Shown: positions 23,785-33,933, counted from the first letter of the stretch. The stretch: 64,000 nt of DNA from an uncultured Flavobacterium sp. (GCF_951805225.1 NZ_OX638201.1:3844001-3908000), one strand, 5' to 3'. A program made the numbers and translations. The notes: generated by a model not told the origin, from the letters alone.

Positions 23785-25941
23785 TTAAGCGTTACCTTTT
23801 GCTTTTTTAATTACAGCTTCTGAAATATTAGAAGGTGTTTCTGCATAGTGAGAAAACTCCATTGTTGAAGTAGCTCTACCTGAAGATAATGTTCTTAATG
23901 TTGTTACATATCCAAACATTTCTGATAAAGGCACATCAGCTTTAATAGTTTTAGCACCGTTTCTGTCACCCATATCATTAACCTGACCTCTACGACGGTT
24001 GATATCACCTACGATATCCCCCATGTTTTCTTCAGGAGTAATAACTTCCATTTTCATGATAGGCTCAAGAATAATTGCTCCAGCAGCTTTTGCTACTTCT
24101 CTATAACCCATTCTTGCAGCTAATTCAAAAGAAAGAGCATCAGAATCGACAGGGTGGAAAGATCCGTCTGTCAAAGTTACTTTCAAACTATCCACTTGAT
24201 AACCAGCCAAAGGACCAGTTTTCATAGCTTCACGGAAACCTTTTTCTACAGATGGAATATATTCTTTAGGAACGTTACCACCTTTTACTGCATTAATAAA
24301 CTGTAATCCTACAGGAACTTTACCATCAACTTCGTCAGCTGGCTCAAGTGTAAATACGATATCACCGAATTTACCACGACCTCCTGATTGTTTCTTATAA
24401 GTCTCTCTGTGCGTAGCAGTTCTTGTAAACGCTTCTTTATATTCAACTTGAGGCTCACCTTGGTTCACTTCAACTTTAAATTCACGTTTCATACGATCTA
24501 CTAAGATATCTAAGTGAAGCTCACCCATACCTGAGATAATCGTTTGCCCTGAAGCCTCATCTGTTCTAACAGTAAATGTTGGATCTTCCTCAGCTAATTT
24601 AGCTAGAGCCATACCCATTTTATCAACGTCAGCTTTAGTTTTAGGTTCAATTGCAATACCAATTACCGGTGCAGGGAATTTCATAGACTCAAGAATAATT
24701 GGGTGTTTTTCATCACACAATGTATCTCCAGTTTTGATATCTTTAAATCCAACAGCAGCCCCAATATCTCCAGCCTCAATAAATTCGATTGGATTTTGCT
24801 TGTTAGCATGCATTTGGTAGATACGAGAAATTCTTTCTTTATTTCCTGAACGTGTGTTCAAAACATAAGAACCTGCATCTAAACGACCAGAGTAAGCACG
24901 GAAGAAAGCTAAACGACCTACGAATGGGTCAGTAGCAATTTTAAATGCTAAAGCAGCGAACGGCTCTTTTACATCTGGCTTACGTAAGATTTTAGTTTGA
25001 TCTTCTTCTAACAATTCAGCATCATCAGGATGAATTCCTTCGATACCTTCCTTATCCATTGGAGAAGGTAAATATTTACAAACCGCATCTAACATGAATT
25101 GAACTCCTTTGTTTTTGAAAGAAGAACCAGCAATCATTGGAATGATAGCCATATCCATAGTAGCAGCTCTTAAAGCATTGTTGATTTCTTCTTCTGTAAT
25201 AGAGTTTTCATCTTCCATGAATTTCTCTAATAAGTTTTCATCGTAATCAGCAACTGCTTCAATAAGAATAGATCTGTATTCTTTAACCTCTGCAACCATA
25301 TCAGCAGGAATTTCAACAATATCAAAAGTTGCCCCTTGAGTTGCATCATGCCAAATGATAGCCTGGTTTTTTACTAAATCTACAACACCTTTGAAATCAT
25401 TTTCTTCACCAATTGGCAAAGTGATCGCAACAGCATTTGATTTTAACATATCACGAACTTGTTGACAAACTGCCAAAAAGTTAGATCCTTGACGGTCCAT
25501 TTTGTTTACGAATCCCATACGTGGAACTCTGTACTGATCTGCAAGTCTCCAGTTAGTTTCTGATTGAGGCTCAACACCATCAACAGCACTAAACAAGAAA
25601 ACTAAACCATCAAGTACACGTAAAGAACGGTTTACCTCTACAGTAAAGTCAACGTGTCCAGGAGTATCAATGATATTAAAGTGGTATGGCAATGATTCAG
25701 GCAAAAGCTTACCTTGCTCAGTTGGAAAATTCCACTCACAAGTTGTTGCAGCTGAAGTAATTGTAATACCTCTTTCTTGCTCTTGAGCCATCCAGTCCAT
25801 TGTTGCAGCACCATCGTGTACTTCACCAATTTTGTGTGACTTTCCAGTATAAAAAAGGATACGCTCAGTTGTTGTTGTTTTACCAGCATCAATGTGAGCA
25901 GCAATTCCGATATTTCTTGTATATTTTAAATCTCTAGCCAT
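23785..25941 (-). CDS. fusA: Elongation factor G
   Basis: 718 residues, full length. GTPase that drives ribosomal translocation. G motifs in order: AHIDAGKTTTTERILFYTG (P-loop), RGITITSAA (switch I end), DTPGHVDFTVEV, VNKMD. Domains II-V follow, with GMGELHLDILVDRMKREF and RGKFGDIVFTLEP. It lies 10 nt from rpsG and 11 nt from rpsJ. Confidence 0.98.
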   Translation of the reverse strand: MARDLKYTRNIGIAAHIDAGKTTTTERILFYTGKSHKIGEVHDGAATMDWMAQEQERGITITSAATTCEWNFPTEQGKLLPESLPYHFNIIDTPGHVDFTVEVNRSLRVLDGLVFLFSAVDGVEPQSETNWRLADQYRVPRMGFVNKMDRQGSNFLAVCQQVRDMLKSNAVAITLPIGEENDFKGVVDLVKNQAIIWHDATQGATFDIVEIPADMVAEVKEYRSILIEAVADYDENLLEKFMEDENSITEEEINNALRAATMDMAIIPMIAGSSFKNKGVQFMLDAVCKYLPSPMDKEGIEGIHPDDAELLEEDQTKILRKPDVKEPFAALAFKIATDPFVGRLAFFRAYSGRLDAGSYVLNTRSGNKERISRIYQMHANKQNPIEFIEAGDIGAAVGFKDIKTGDTLCDEKHPIILESMKFPAPVIGIAIEPKTKADVDKMGMALAKLAEEDPTFTVRTDEASGQTIISGMGELHLDILVDRMKREFKVEVNQGEPQVEYKEAFTRTATHRETYKKQSGGRGKFGDIVFTLEPADEVDGKVPVGLQFINAVKGGNVPKEYIPSVEKGFREAMKTGPLAGYQVDSLKVTLTDGSFHPVDSDALSFELAARMGYREVAKAAGAIILEPIMKMEVITPEENMGDIVGDINRRRGQVNDMGDRNGAKTIKADVPLSEMFGYVTTLRTLSSGRATSTMEFSHYAETPSNISEAVIKKAKGNA

Positions 25942-25951
25942 TTCTTACGAA

Positions 25952-26428
25952 TTAAAATCTAAAGTGAGAGAAAGCTTTATTAGCTTCTGCCATCTTGTGA
26001 GTATCCATTCTTTTCTTAACCGCAGCACCTTCTTCTTTAGCAGCAGCTAAACATTCTGATGCTAAACGTTGTGCCATAGATTTTTCATTTCTTCTTCTAG
26101 AATAAAGTATTAACCACTTCATTGCCATAGAAATTTTTCTGTCTGGTCTAATTTGCATTGGGATTTGAAATGTAGCTCCACCAACTCTACGGCTACGTAC
26201 TTCTACGTGAGGCATAACGTTTGTTAAAGCATCTTTCCAAATTTCTAATGAAGATTTTTCTGAATCTTGCTTTTTAGACTCAATGATGTCAATAGCATCA
26301 TAAAATACTTTGAAAGCTGTAGATTTCTTACCATCCCACATTAAGTTGTTTACAAAACGTGTTACCAATTGGTCGTTAAACCTTGGATCTGGTAAAAGTG
26401 GTCTTTTCTTTGCCGCTCTTTTTCTCAT
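25952..26428 (-). CDS. rpsG: Small ribosomal subunit protein uS7
   Basis: 158 residues: MRKRAAKKRPLLPDPRFNDQ ... EVRSRRVGGATFQIPMQIRPDRKISMAMKWLI ... KRMDTHKMAEANKAFSHFRF. 30S head nucleator. Complete. The gap back to rpsL is 115 nt and carries degenerate repeats. Confidence 0.98.
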   Translation of the reverse strand: MRKRAAKKRPLLPDPRFNDQLVTRFVNNLMWDGKKSTAFKVFYDAIDIIESKKQDSEKSSLEIWKDALTNVMPHVEVRSRRVGGATFQIPMQIRPDRKISMAMKWLILYSRRRNEKSMAQRLASECLAAAKEEGAAVKKRMDTHKMAEANKAFSHFRF

Positions 26429-26438
26429 GTCTTTTTTT

Positions 26439-26537
26439 TAATAAAAAGTTATAGGTCATCCGTTAAATGTTATGTGTCATCCACTTTAGCTTACGCCTAA
26501 TTTCAAACCCTTAACTCCTAACCTCCAACTTTAACGT
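26439..26537. repeat. Degenerate repeat block between rpsL and rpsG
   Basis: The gap holds two GTCATCC units (26456-26462 and 26477-26483) set in AT-rich related text, then a run of short similar words (CTTAACTCC, CTAACCTCC, AACTTTAACG). It looks like the eroded repeats found elsewhere between Flavobacterium genes. No coding frame, no promoter seen. Confidence 0.5.
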
Positions 26538-26543
26538 TTTAAA

Positions 26544-26927
26544 TTACTTTTTTGCTTCTTTTGGGCGTTTAGCACCGTACTTAGATCTTCTTTGCGTTCT
26601 TCCTGCAACTCCTGACGTGTCAAGCGCTCCACGAACGATATGATATCTAACACCTGGTAAATCTTTTACCCTTCCACCTCGCACTAATACTATCGAGTGC
26701 TCTTGTAGATTGTGTCCTTCTCCAGGGATGTAAGCATTCACTTCATTACCATTTGTCAAACGTACACGCGCAACTTTACGCATTGCAGAGTTTGGTTTTT
26801 TTGGTGTAGTAGTGTAAACACGCGTACAAACCCCTCTTCTTTGAGGACAAGAATCTAAAGCAACCGATTTACTCTTCTTAGTGATCTGAGTTCTTCCTGT
26901 TCTTACTAATTGTTGAATTGTTGGCAT
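26544..26927 (-). CDS. rpsL: Small ribosomal subunit protein uS12
   Basis: 127 residues from the ATG at 26927 (MPTIQQLVRTGRTQ). An in-frame upstream start at 27011 is rejected because it would read through the consensus promoter. Decoding-centre segments are intact: TTPKKPNSAMRKVARVRL (Lys of streptomycin-resistance fame in PKKPNS is wild type) and VRGGRVKDLPGVRYHIVRG. First gene of the str-type unit. Confidence 0.97.
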   Translation of the reverse strand: MPTIQQLVRTGRTQITKKSKSVALDSCPQRRGVCTRVYTTTPKKPNSAMRKVARVRLTNGNEVNAYIPGEGHNLQEHSIVLVRGGRVKDLPGVRYHIVRGALDTSGVAGRTQRRSKYGAKRPKEAKK

Positions 26928-26980
26928 AATTAATACTAAAAATTTATTATGTATATTAAATTCCCGCTTTTTACGGGGTT

Positions 26981-27012
26981 GCAAATGTATAAAATATTTT
27001 TCACTATACAAA
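26981..27012 (-). promoter_or_regulatory. Promoter of the rpsL operon
   Basis: Minus strand: -33 TTTG (27009-27012), 19-nt spacer, -7 TACATTTGC (26981-26989). Full consensus for the Bacteroidota primary sigma factor, 53 nt before the rpsL ATG. Confidence 0.75.
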
Positions 27013-27095
27013 CGTTAATTCATTAATTTTCAATAACATTATTTAAGCTTATGAATTTAGAAACAAACAATAGATATTTGCAATACTTTTAATAA

Positions 27096-28811
27096 ATGAA
27101 AAAATTGCTTTCAAAACCCTTTTTACAACTACTCTTTTTTTGCGCAAGCATTTCCTGCTATGCACAAAACTTCCGTTTAATAATAAACGGATCAAACCAA
27201 ACTCAAACTCAAACAATTGATTCTCTAGACTATACAACAAATCACACAAATATAAAATCGTTATTTAACGAAATAAAAAACACTTCTGAAAAATTATCAA
27301 AAAAAGGATACATTAACAATCAAATACTAGAAACCAACAAGACAAACGACAGCACTTATACAACAATAATCAACCTAAATAAGAAAACAAAAAACATTCA
27401 TATATATATAGGTAGAAATAAACCTCTTTTTGACACTTCAGAAACAAACAAAGACACTTTAATTATTCCATATGAAGAGTTAGAAAACTTTCTAAATCAA
27501 AAAATAATTGATGCAGAAAAAAGAGGTTTCGCATTAAGTAAAGCAAAACTTGAAAATATTCAAACAAAGAATTCAACAATTTATGCCGATTTAACTTTTA
27601 AATCCGAAAAAAAACGCACCGTAAATTCAATTATTCTTAACCGAGAAAACGGTAATAAAAAAAGCTATTTCCCAAAAGGTCACTTAAAACAGCTCAATAA
27701 AAAATACCTTAATAAAACTTTTAACCAAGAAACAGTAAAAGAACTTTACAACGATATTAACAGCTACGAATTCGTCACTCAGACCAAATATCCCCAAATA
27801 TTATTCACTAGCGATTCCACCAAAATTTATACTTATATCGAAAAAAGAAAAGCAAACACTTTTGACGGATACATTGGATTTTCGAACGATGAAAACAAAA
27901 AATTAACTCTAAATGGATACCTTGATATAGCACTATTAAACACTCTTCATGCCGGAGAACAATTTTCACTGTACTGGAAAAGCGACGGAAACCAACAAAA
28001 AACCTTCAACACAAAAATAGAAATCCCTTATATTTTTCAATCTTCATTGGGATTAAAAGCACAATTAAACATCTTCAAACAAGATAGCACTTTTCAAAAT
28101 ACTAAAACCTCTATAGATCTAGGCTATTTTATAAATTACAATACAAAAATATACCTTGGCCATCAATCAACAGAATCAAGCGACATTCAAAACACAAACA
28201 ATTCTACCATTAGTGACTATAAAAACTCCTATTTCACTTCAACTTTTGAATACAAAAAAGGAGACATCGAAAACAATCTTTTCCCAAGGAAAGCTTTTAT
28301 AAATTTCATAGTGGGATATGGAAAACGAAATACAAATGGCGATCCGGAAACAGTAGCTTCAAGCCCTCAGCTTTATATAAATTCAAATCTTTCTTACAAT
28401 TTCAAAATAAATAAAAGGAACTATCTCTTCATAAATCCGCAAATTTTTTATTTAAACAGTAAAAATTACATCACAAACGAATTATTTAGATTTGGCGGAA
28501 TAAACTCAATAAGGGGTTTTTCAGAAAATAGTCTTCAGGCAAATTTCACATCGATGCTTCTTACAGAATACAGATATGTTGTTTCAGATAATTTATACAT
28601 AAATTCAATTATCGACTATGCGATATATCAAGACTTAACAAGAACTTTAAATCCTAAAAAAATTAACAATTTAACAGGAATTGGAATTGGAGCAACAATA
28701 CAAACATCAAGCGGTTTATTGCGAATAAATCTCACAAACGGAAGGGAAAACATTAAGGAAATACAATTATTTAACACTATGGTAAGTATATGTTATAATG
28801 TTAAATTTTGA
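27096..28811 (+). CDS. BamA/TamA-family outer-membrane barrel protein
   Basis: 571 residues. Signal peptide (LLFFCASISCYAQ, about 24 residues), then about 180 residues with weak POTRA-like character, then a beta-barrel from about residue 240. The C-terminal RFGGINSIRGFSENSLQ resembles the conserved GxxxxRGF motif of the Omp85/D15 surface-antigen fold, and the protein ends with a barrel-type aromatic (CYNVKF). Too short for BamA itself (about 850 residues in this phylum), so a TamA-like or specialised Omp85 protein is likelier. Divergent from rpsL; no terminator seen before the SusC gene 85 bp on. Confidence 0.75.
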   Translation: MKKLLSKPFLQLLFFCASISCYAQNFRLIINGSNQTQTQTIDSLDYTTNHTNIKSLFNEIKNTSEKLSKKGYINNQILETNKTNDSTYTTIINLNKKTKNIHIYIGRNKPLFDTSETNKDTLIIPYEELENFLNQKIIDAEKRGFALSKAKLENIQTKNSTIYADLTFKSEKKRTVNSIILNRENGNKKSYFPKGHLKQLNKKYLNKTFNQETVKELYNDINSYEFVTQTKYPQILFTSDSTKIYTYIEKRKANTFDGYIGFSNDENKKLTLNGYLDIALLNTLHAGEQFSLYWKSDGNQQKTFNTKIEIPYIFQSSLGLKAQLNIFKQDSTFQNTKTSIDLGYFINYNTKIYLGHQSTESSDIQNTNNSTISDYKNSYFTSTFEYKKGDIENNLFPRKAFINFIVGYGKRNTNGDPETVASSPQLYINSNLSYNFKINKRNYLFINPQIFYLNSKNYITNELFRFGGINSIRGFSENSLQANFTSMLLTEYRYVVSDNLYINSIIDYAIYQDLTRTLNPKKINNLTGIGIGATIQTSSGLLRINLTNGRENIKEIQLFNTMVSICYNVKF

Positions 28812-28848
28812 CCCAACTCAAAAAAACTTTAAACTATCATTAGGAAAG

Positions 28849-28871
28849 TTAACAAATTATTAAGAGTTTTG
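28849..28871 (+). promoter_or_regulatory. Conserved upstream box of SusC gene 1
   Basis: TTAACAAATTATTAAGA followed by G-TTTTG, ending in a near -7 sequence (GAGTTTTG). The same box, with one substitution, lies at exactly the same distance (48 nt) before the second SusC gene (33911). Confidence 0.55.
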
Positions 28872-28896
28872 CATCACTAATTCAAAATATTTAAAA

Positions 28897-31800
28897 ATGA
28901 AACTAAAGTTCAATGGATTCTTAGTACTACTATTAGTGCTAATGGCGCAGTTAAGTTTTGCGCAAGAAAGAACCGTTTCAGGTACAGTTTCCGATAATGC
29001 AGGAATGCCTTTGCCAGGCGTGAGCGTATTAGTAAAAGGAACTAAGTCTGGGACACAAACTGATTTTGACGGAAAGTTCTCTATCAAAGCATCAACAAGC
29101 CAGGTACTGGTATTTAGCTACATTGGGATGAAAACCCAAGAAATAGCCGCAAGCTCATCAGTAGTGAATGTAAAACTAGGTGATGCAGCACAAGAACTTG
29201 AAGGCGTAGTTGTAACAACTGCCTTGGGTGTAAAAAGAGAGAAAAAATCTTTAGGTTATTCTTCTCAATTAGTAACTGCTGAGCAGGTTAACAGCTCACC
29301 AACAAACAACTTCCTTAACAATTTATCTGGAAAAGTTGCTGGTTTAGAAATTAAAGCAAACTCTAACTTTGGAGGATCTACAAACATTGTACTGAGAGGT
29401 GTTAAAAGTATCACTGGTAACAACCAAGCATTAATTGTAATTGATGGGGTTGCAGTAAGTAATGCTAACTTAAATGACCAAGATTCACAAAACGGAAGAC
29501 AAGGATTTGACTTTGGTAACGCCGCATCTGATATCGATCCTAACAACATTGAATCTATCAACGTATTGAAAGGTGCAGCTGCGACAGCACTTTATGGTAG
29601 CCAGGCTTCAAACGGAGCGATTATGATTACTACTAAAAAAGGGAAAAAGAATTCTGCTCTAGGAGTTTCTGTTAGCTCAACTGTATCTGTTGGTTCAATT
29701 GACAAAACTACTATGCCAACTTACCAAACTAAATATGGTGAAGGATATGGAGGAGAAGACAGTAGCTATCCTGCTGACGTTTTTGGTAATCCAAACGGAC
29801 TTGTAGCTTCTACTGGAGATGATGCTTCTTACGGAAATAAATTTGACCCAAGTATCATGGTATACCAATGGAATGCATTCGTATTAGGAAATCCTAACTA
29901 CGGAAAAGCCACTCCTTGGGTAGCAGCTAAAAACAATCCTACTTCATTTTTCCAAAAATCAACTACTTACACAAACAACGTAAATTTAAGTGGTGGTGAT
30001 GAAAAAGGAGCTTACAATTTAGGTTTTACCAACAGTAACAACACTGGTGTATTACCAAACAGTTTACTAAACAAAAACAGTTTAAATGGTAACTTCTCAA
30101 GAGATTTATCAGACAAATTAACTTCGACTGCATTTTTTACTTTTACTAATCAAAATACTACAGGTAGAAATAATACAGGATATGGAGACAACTTTATTGG
30201 TGGTTTCAGACAATGGTGGGCAGTTAACAACGACATCAAAGAATTAGAACAAGAATACAACAGAACACACCAAAACGTTACTTGGAACATGACTGATCCA
30301 ACAAATGGTAACTTAGCTCCTGCTTTCTGGAACAACCCATACTTTGACAGATATCAAAACTATGAGCAAGATTCAAGAACAAGATTCTTAGCTGGAACAA
30401 GTTTATCATACGACATCAACAAAGACTTTACAGTTTTAGGACGTGCAACTATTGATTACTCTAACGACCAACAAGAACTTAGAAAAGCAGTAGGAAGCCA
30501 CGCTGAAACTTTTGGAATCAGTGGTGCAAATGATGGATCAGGTTATTCTCTTTACAAAAGAGACTTCATGCAACAAACTTATGACTTCATAGCGACTTAC
30601 AATTTCCACATCACAGAAGACATTGGAGCAAAAGCTTTAGCAGGATACACTTTCCTAAGATCTGATGCTTACTCAATCCAAGCTTCTACAACTGGAGGAT
30701 TAGCTAAAGAAGGCTTATACAGCTTAGACAACTCTAACGTATTTTTACCTGCAAAAGAATCTCAAATTACATATGAGAAATCAGGTTTATACGGACAATT
30801 ATCTTTAGATTATAAAAAATTCCTTTTCGTAGAGGGATCATACAGATTAGATAAGAGTACAGCATTACCGCAAGAAAACAACAACTATAGCTATTACTCA
30901 ATTGGATCAAGTTTAATCTTCTCTGAATTAGTTCAAGCTGATTGGTTATCTTTAGGAAAAGTTAGAATCAACTACGCTCAAGTAGGTAACGACCCTGCTG
31001 CTGGAAGATTAGGTGCTAAAACTAACAACTACGGATTAGAAGGAAATCCATTATTTGGAAACAGTAACACATACTTAGATTTTGCTAACCTAAAACCAGA
31101 AATCCAAAAAGCTTGGGAAGCAGGTCTAGAGATGGGAATGTTTAAAAATAGATTAAATTTTGATTTGTCTTTATACAAAACCAACACTGAAAATCAAATT
31201 TTCAATGTACCACAATCTACATCAACAGGTGTAAATTATGCTACTGTAAATGCGGGAGAAATTGAAAACAAAGGTATTGAGGTTGCATTATCTGGAAAAC
31301 CAGTTAAAACTCAAAACTTCACATGGGACATTGGAGTAAACTGGTCAACTAACAAAAACACTGTAGTTTCATTAAACCAAGGAAGAGATAATTTATTACT
31401 TGCTACTTTCCAAGGTGGAGCTTCATTAAACGCAACAGTTGGTGAATCATACGGAACATTAAGAGGTACAGATTACACTTATGACGCAAATGGAAACAGA
31501 GTAATTGACGCTAATGGTTTCTATGTACTTAATAAAAACCAAGTTGTTGGTAACACTCAAGCAAAATGGATTGGCGGTATCTCAAACAGAGTAACTTACA
31601 AAAACCTTTCTTTCAACTTCTTAATTGACATGAAAAAAGGAGGAGATATCTTCTCTTTAGATCAAGCTTACGGAAGAGAAACTGGTATCTATGATTTAGG
31701 AGTAAATGATCTTGGAAACTCAGTTAGAAACCCATTAACAAGTGGTAATGATAGCGGAGGAGTAATCTTGCCTGGAGTTCACGCGGACGGAACAGCAAAT

Positions 31801-32124
31801 ACTACAAGAATTGACGCTTCAACATCTGGAGGAACTGCTTTCAGTTCTGACACAAACCCAACAAAAGCTTACGTATACGATGGTTCATTTGTTAAACTAA
31901 GAGAAGTTGGATTAACTTACAGCTTACCATCAAAAATTTTAGACAAAATGAACATTAAAGGTATGTCATTTAGTGTAATCGGAAACAATCTTTGGATCAT
32001 TGACAAAAACCTTCCATACGCTGACCCTGAAGCAGGATCATCAGCAGGAAATATTCAAGGGTTCCAATCAGGAGTTATGCCAGCTACTAAAGTATACTCA
32101 TTTAATGTAAAACTTAACTTCTAA
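28897..32124 (+). CDS. SusC/RagA-type TonB-dependent outer-membrane receptor 1
   Basis: 1075 residues. Signal peptide to about residue 22 (VLMAQLSFAQ), a carboxypeptidase-regulatory-like domain (VSGTVSDNAGMPLPGVSVLVKG, about 27-105), a plug domain with ALYGSQASNGAIMITTKKG, then a long barrel ending FNVKLNF. There is no N-terminal signalling (STN) domain, so no sigma/anti-sigma control is indicated. Together with the SusD-like lipoprotein 5 nt downstream it should form a lidded importer for an oligosaccharide, peptide or other polymer fragment. No degrading enzyme lies nearby, so the substrate is unknown. Confidence 0.93.
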   Translation: MKLKFNGFLVLLLVLMAQLSFAQERTVSGTVSDNAGMPLPGVSVLVKGTKSGTQTDFDGKFSIKASTSQVLVFSYIGMKTQEIAASSSVVNVKLGDAAQELEGVVVTTALGVKREKKSLGYSSQLVTAEQVNSSPTNNFLNNLSGKVAGLEIKANSNFGGSTNIVLRGVKSITGNNQALIVIDGVAVSNANLNDQDSQNGRQGFDFGNAASDIDPNNIESINVLKGAAATALYGSQASNGAIMITTKKGKKNSALGVSVSSTVSVGSIDKTTMPTYQTKYGEGYGGEDSSYPADVFGNPNGLVASTGDDASYGNKFDPSIMVYQWNAFVLGNPNYGKATPWVAAKNNPTSFFQKSTTYTNNVNLSGGDEKGAYNLGFTNSNNTGVLPNSLLNKNSLNGNFSRDLSDKLTSTAFFTFTNQNTTGRNNTGYGDNFIGGFRQWWAVNNDIKELEQEYNRTHQNVTWNMTDPTNGNLAPAFWNNPYFDRYQNYEQDSRTRFLAGTSLSYDINKDFTVLGRATIDYSNDQQELRKAVGSHAETFGISGANDGSGYSLYKRDFMQQTYDFIATYNFHITEDIGAKALAGYTFLRSDAYSIQASTTGGLAKEGLYSLDNSNVFLPAKESQITYEKSGLYGQLSLDYKKFLFVEGSYRLDKSTALPQENNNYSYYSIGSSLIFSELVQADWLSLGKVRINYAQVGNDPAAGRLGAKTNNYGLEGNPLFGNSNTYLDFANLKPEIQKAWEAGLEMGMFKNRLNFDLSLYKTNTENQIFNVPQSTSTGVNYATVNAGEIENKGIEVALSGKPVKTQNFTWDIGVNWSTNKNTVVSLNQGRDNLLLATFQGGASLNATVGESYGTLRGTDYTYDANGNRVIDANGFYVLNKNQVVGNTQAKWIGGISNRVTYKNLSFNFLIDMKKGGDIFSLDQAYGRETGIYDLGVNDLGNSVRNPLTSGNDSGGVILPGVHADGTANTTRIDASTSGGTAFSSDTNPTKAYVYDGSFVKLREVGLTYSLPSKILDKMNIKGMSFSVIGNNLWIIDKNLPYADPEAGSSAGNIQGFQSGVMPATKVYSFNVKLNF

Positions 32125-32129
32125 ACAAA

Positions 32130-33656
32130 ATGAAAAAGATATTTTTATCAATAGTAACACTAACATTTTTAACTCTGACGAGTTGTGTTAGTGACAACGA
32201 GAACTTTAACGATGACATCAAAAAATCATACGATGTATCTGCAGAGTCATTATTATCAGATGCACAAAAAGAACTAACAGATCAATTAACAACTCCAAGT
32301 GTTAACAACAATCCGTTACGTTATTATGTACAATATTGGGCCGCTACATTATATACTGCTGAGTCAAGATATAATTTAACAACAAGAACAATTCCTGATA
32401 CGCACTGGACAAACTTGTATCAAAATGTTTTAGGCAACTTACAAACATCTGAACAGGTTTTATTAAAGCAAACTAAACCTGGTGCTGTAGCAGAAGCTGA
32501 TTGGCAAAAACAACAGCAAAATAAAGTTGCGATTCTTGAAATCTTAAGAGTTTACACTTACCAAATTTTAGTTGATACTTTTGGAGATGTTCCTTATTCA
32601 GAATCATTACAAAATCCAAAAATCATTTTACCTAAATACGATAACGATAGTGAAATTTACCCACTATTAATCGCTCGTCTTGATGCTGCCATTGCTAAAT
32701 TAGATACATCAGCAAAAAGCTTTGACACAGGTGATTTAATTTATAAAGGTGATGTTGCAAACTGGAAATTATTTGCAAACTCTGTTAAACTTAAATTAGG
32801 AACTAACCTTTCTGATATTAACCCAACATTAGCTAAAACTACAGTTGAGTCAGCATATACTGCTGGTTTATTAGTAAAAAACATCAACAATGCATTGTTA
32901 AAATATGCTTCTTTTGCACCAAACTACAATCCGGTTTTTGACAACCTTGTAGCTAGCCAAAGAAATGACAACGTTCCTGCTAGTCCTTTAGTAAACAAAA
33001 TGAACGCAACATCAGATCCAAGAAGAGCTATTTTCTTTACGCCAATGGCAGACGGAACATACAAAGGAGGAGTTCCTGGTGGACGTAATTCACTTCCATA
33101 CGAAACAACATATTCTCATGTTGGTGATGTTATCAAAAAACCAGATGCTCCTGGAGTTTTATTAGAAGCATTTGAAGTTAACTTTTATTTAGCTGAGGCT
33201 GCTGCAAGAGGATATTCTGTAGGTGGTACTCCAGAAAGCTACTACAAAGAAGCAATTACATTATCTTGTGAATATTGGGGAGTATCTTCAACTGACATTG
33301 CTACTTATTTAGCTAATCCAGAAGTTGCTTATGCAACTGCTGCTACAACTCCAATCACTGGTGTACCTGGAACTGGAACTGGAACATGGCAAGAAAAAAT
33401 TGGATACCAAGAATGGATCGCTTTATACAACAGAAGTTTCCAATCATGGACAGCTTTCAGAAGATTAGATTTCCCTGTATTAATCTCTCACCCAAGTTCT
33501 ATTTCGGCTGCAAACAAACAAGTACCGGTAAGATGGACATATCCTACTGCTGAACAAACTGTAAACGGCACAAACTGGACAGCTGCTTCTGCTGCAATTG
33601 GAGGAGATAAATTAACGACAAAAATTTTCTGGGACACAAAACAACCACCACTATAG
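32130..33656 (+). CDS. SusD/RagB-like nutrient-binding outer-membrane lipoprotein 1
   Basis: 508 residues. Lipoprotein signal with lipobox LTLTSC (Cys19). Helical SusD-type body: NNNPLRYYVQYWAATLYTAESRYN, LEILRVYTYQILVDTFGDVPYSESLQ and a C-terminal EAFEVNFYLAEAAARGY ... WQEKIGYQEWIALYNRSFQSWTAFRRLDFP. This resembles the divergent SusD-like family rather than classical RagB/SusD, which the second pair has. It should cap SusC 1 at the cell surface. Closed by the terminator at 33676. Confidence 0.9.
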   Translation: MKKIFLSIVTLTFLTLTSCVSDNENFNDDIKKSYDVSAESLLSDAQKELTDQLTTPSVNNNPLRYYVQYWAATLYTAESRYNLTTRTIPDTHWTNLYQNVLGNLQTSEQVLLKQTKPGAVAEADWQKQQQNKVAILEILRVYTYQILVDTFGDVPYSESLQNPKIILPKYDNDSEIYPLLIARLDAAIAKLDTSAKSFDTGDLIYKGDVANWKLFANSVKLKLGTNLSDINPTLAKTTVESAYTAGLLVKNINNALLKYASFAPNYNPVFDNLVASQRNDNVPASPLVNKMNATSDPRRAIFFTPMADGTYKGGVPGGRNSLPYETTYSHVGDVIKKPDAPGVLLEAFEVNFYLAEAAARGYSVGGTPESYYKEAITLSCEYWGVSSTDIATYLANPEVAYATAATTPITGVPGTGTGTWQEKIGYQEWIALYNRSFQSWTAFRRLDFPVLISHPSSISAANKQVPVRWTYPTAEQTVNGTNWTAASAAIGGDKLTTKIFWDTKQPPL

Positions 33657-33675
33657 TCCTAACATAATTTAACAT

Positions 33676-33707
33676 AAAACCATCCTTAATAAGGGTGGTT
33701 TTTTTTT
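33676..33707 (+). terminator. Terminator after SusD 1
   Basis: 12-bp stem with one G-U pair (arm AAAACCATCCTT, 33676-33687, with 33691-33702), 3-nt loop, then continuous T to 33707. Confidence 0.9.
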
Positions 33708-33910
33708 GCAAAAGTTATAAAAAAAAGAAAAACAACACTAATTTTCCAAAATTTAACATTCCGTCGAATAGCAATGTTTTTCATTATTATCATATTTAAA
33801 GTTAAAAATTACGAATTTACAATTTATACATCTTTTTTAACTATAAAAAAACAATATCTTATAGTAAAATCATAATTTAACTAAAAAAAAAGCTTTTTAT
33901 ATTAGGTAGA

Positions 33911-33933
33911 TTAACAAATTATTAAGATTTTTG
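33911..33933 (+). promoter_or_regulatory. Conserved upstream box of SusC gene 2
   Basis: Second copy of the box at 28849, again 48 nt before the ATG. The leader between box and ATG is also nearly identical (AATTCAAAATAATTAAAA here). Confidence 0.55.

Noticed and set aside
26963..26980. CCCG/CGGG mini-hairpin in the rpsL upstream region as a regulatory leader
   Set aside because: Only 4-5 bp and it straddles the predicted transcription start of the promoter at 26981, so it may not be in the RNA.
26928..27011. Longer start for rpsL
   Set aside because: The extension would translate across a consensus promoter, and S12 normally begins MPTIQQL.
27096..28811. BamA itself
   Set aside because: Far too short for BamA with five POTRA domains; only a TamA/D15-like assignment is supported.
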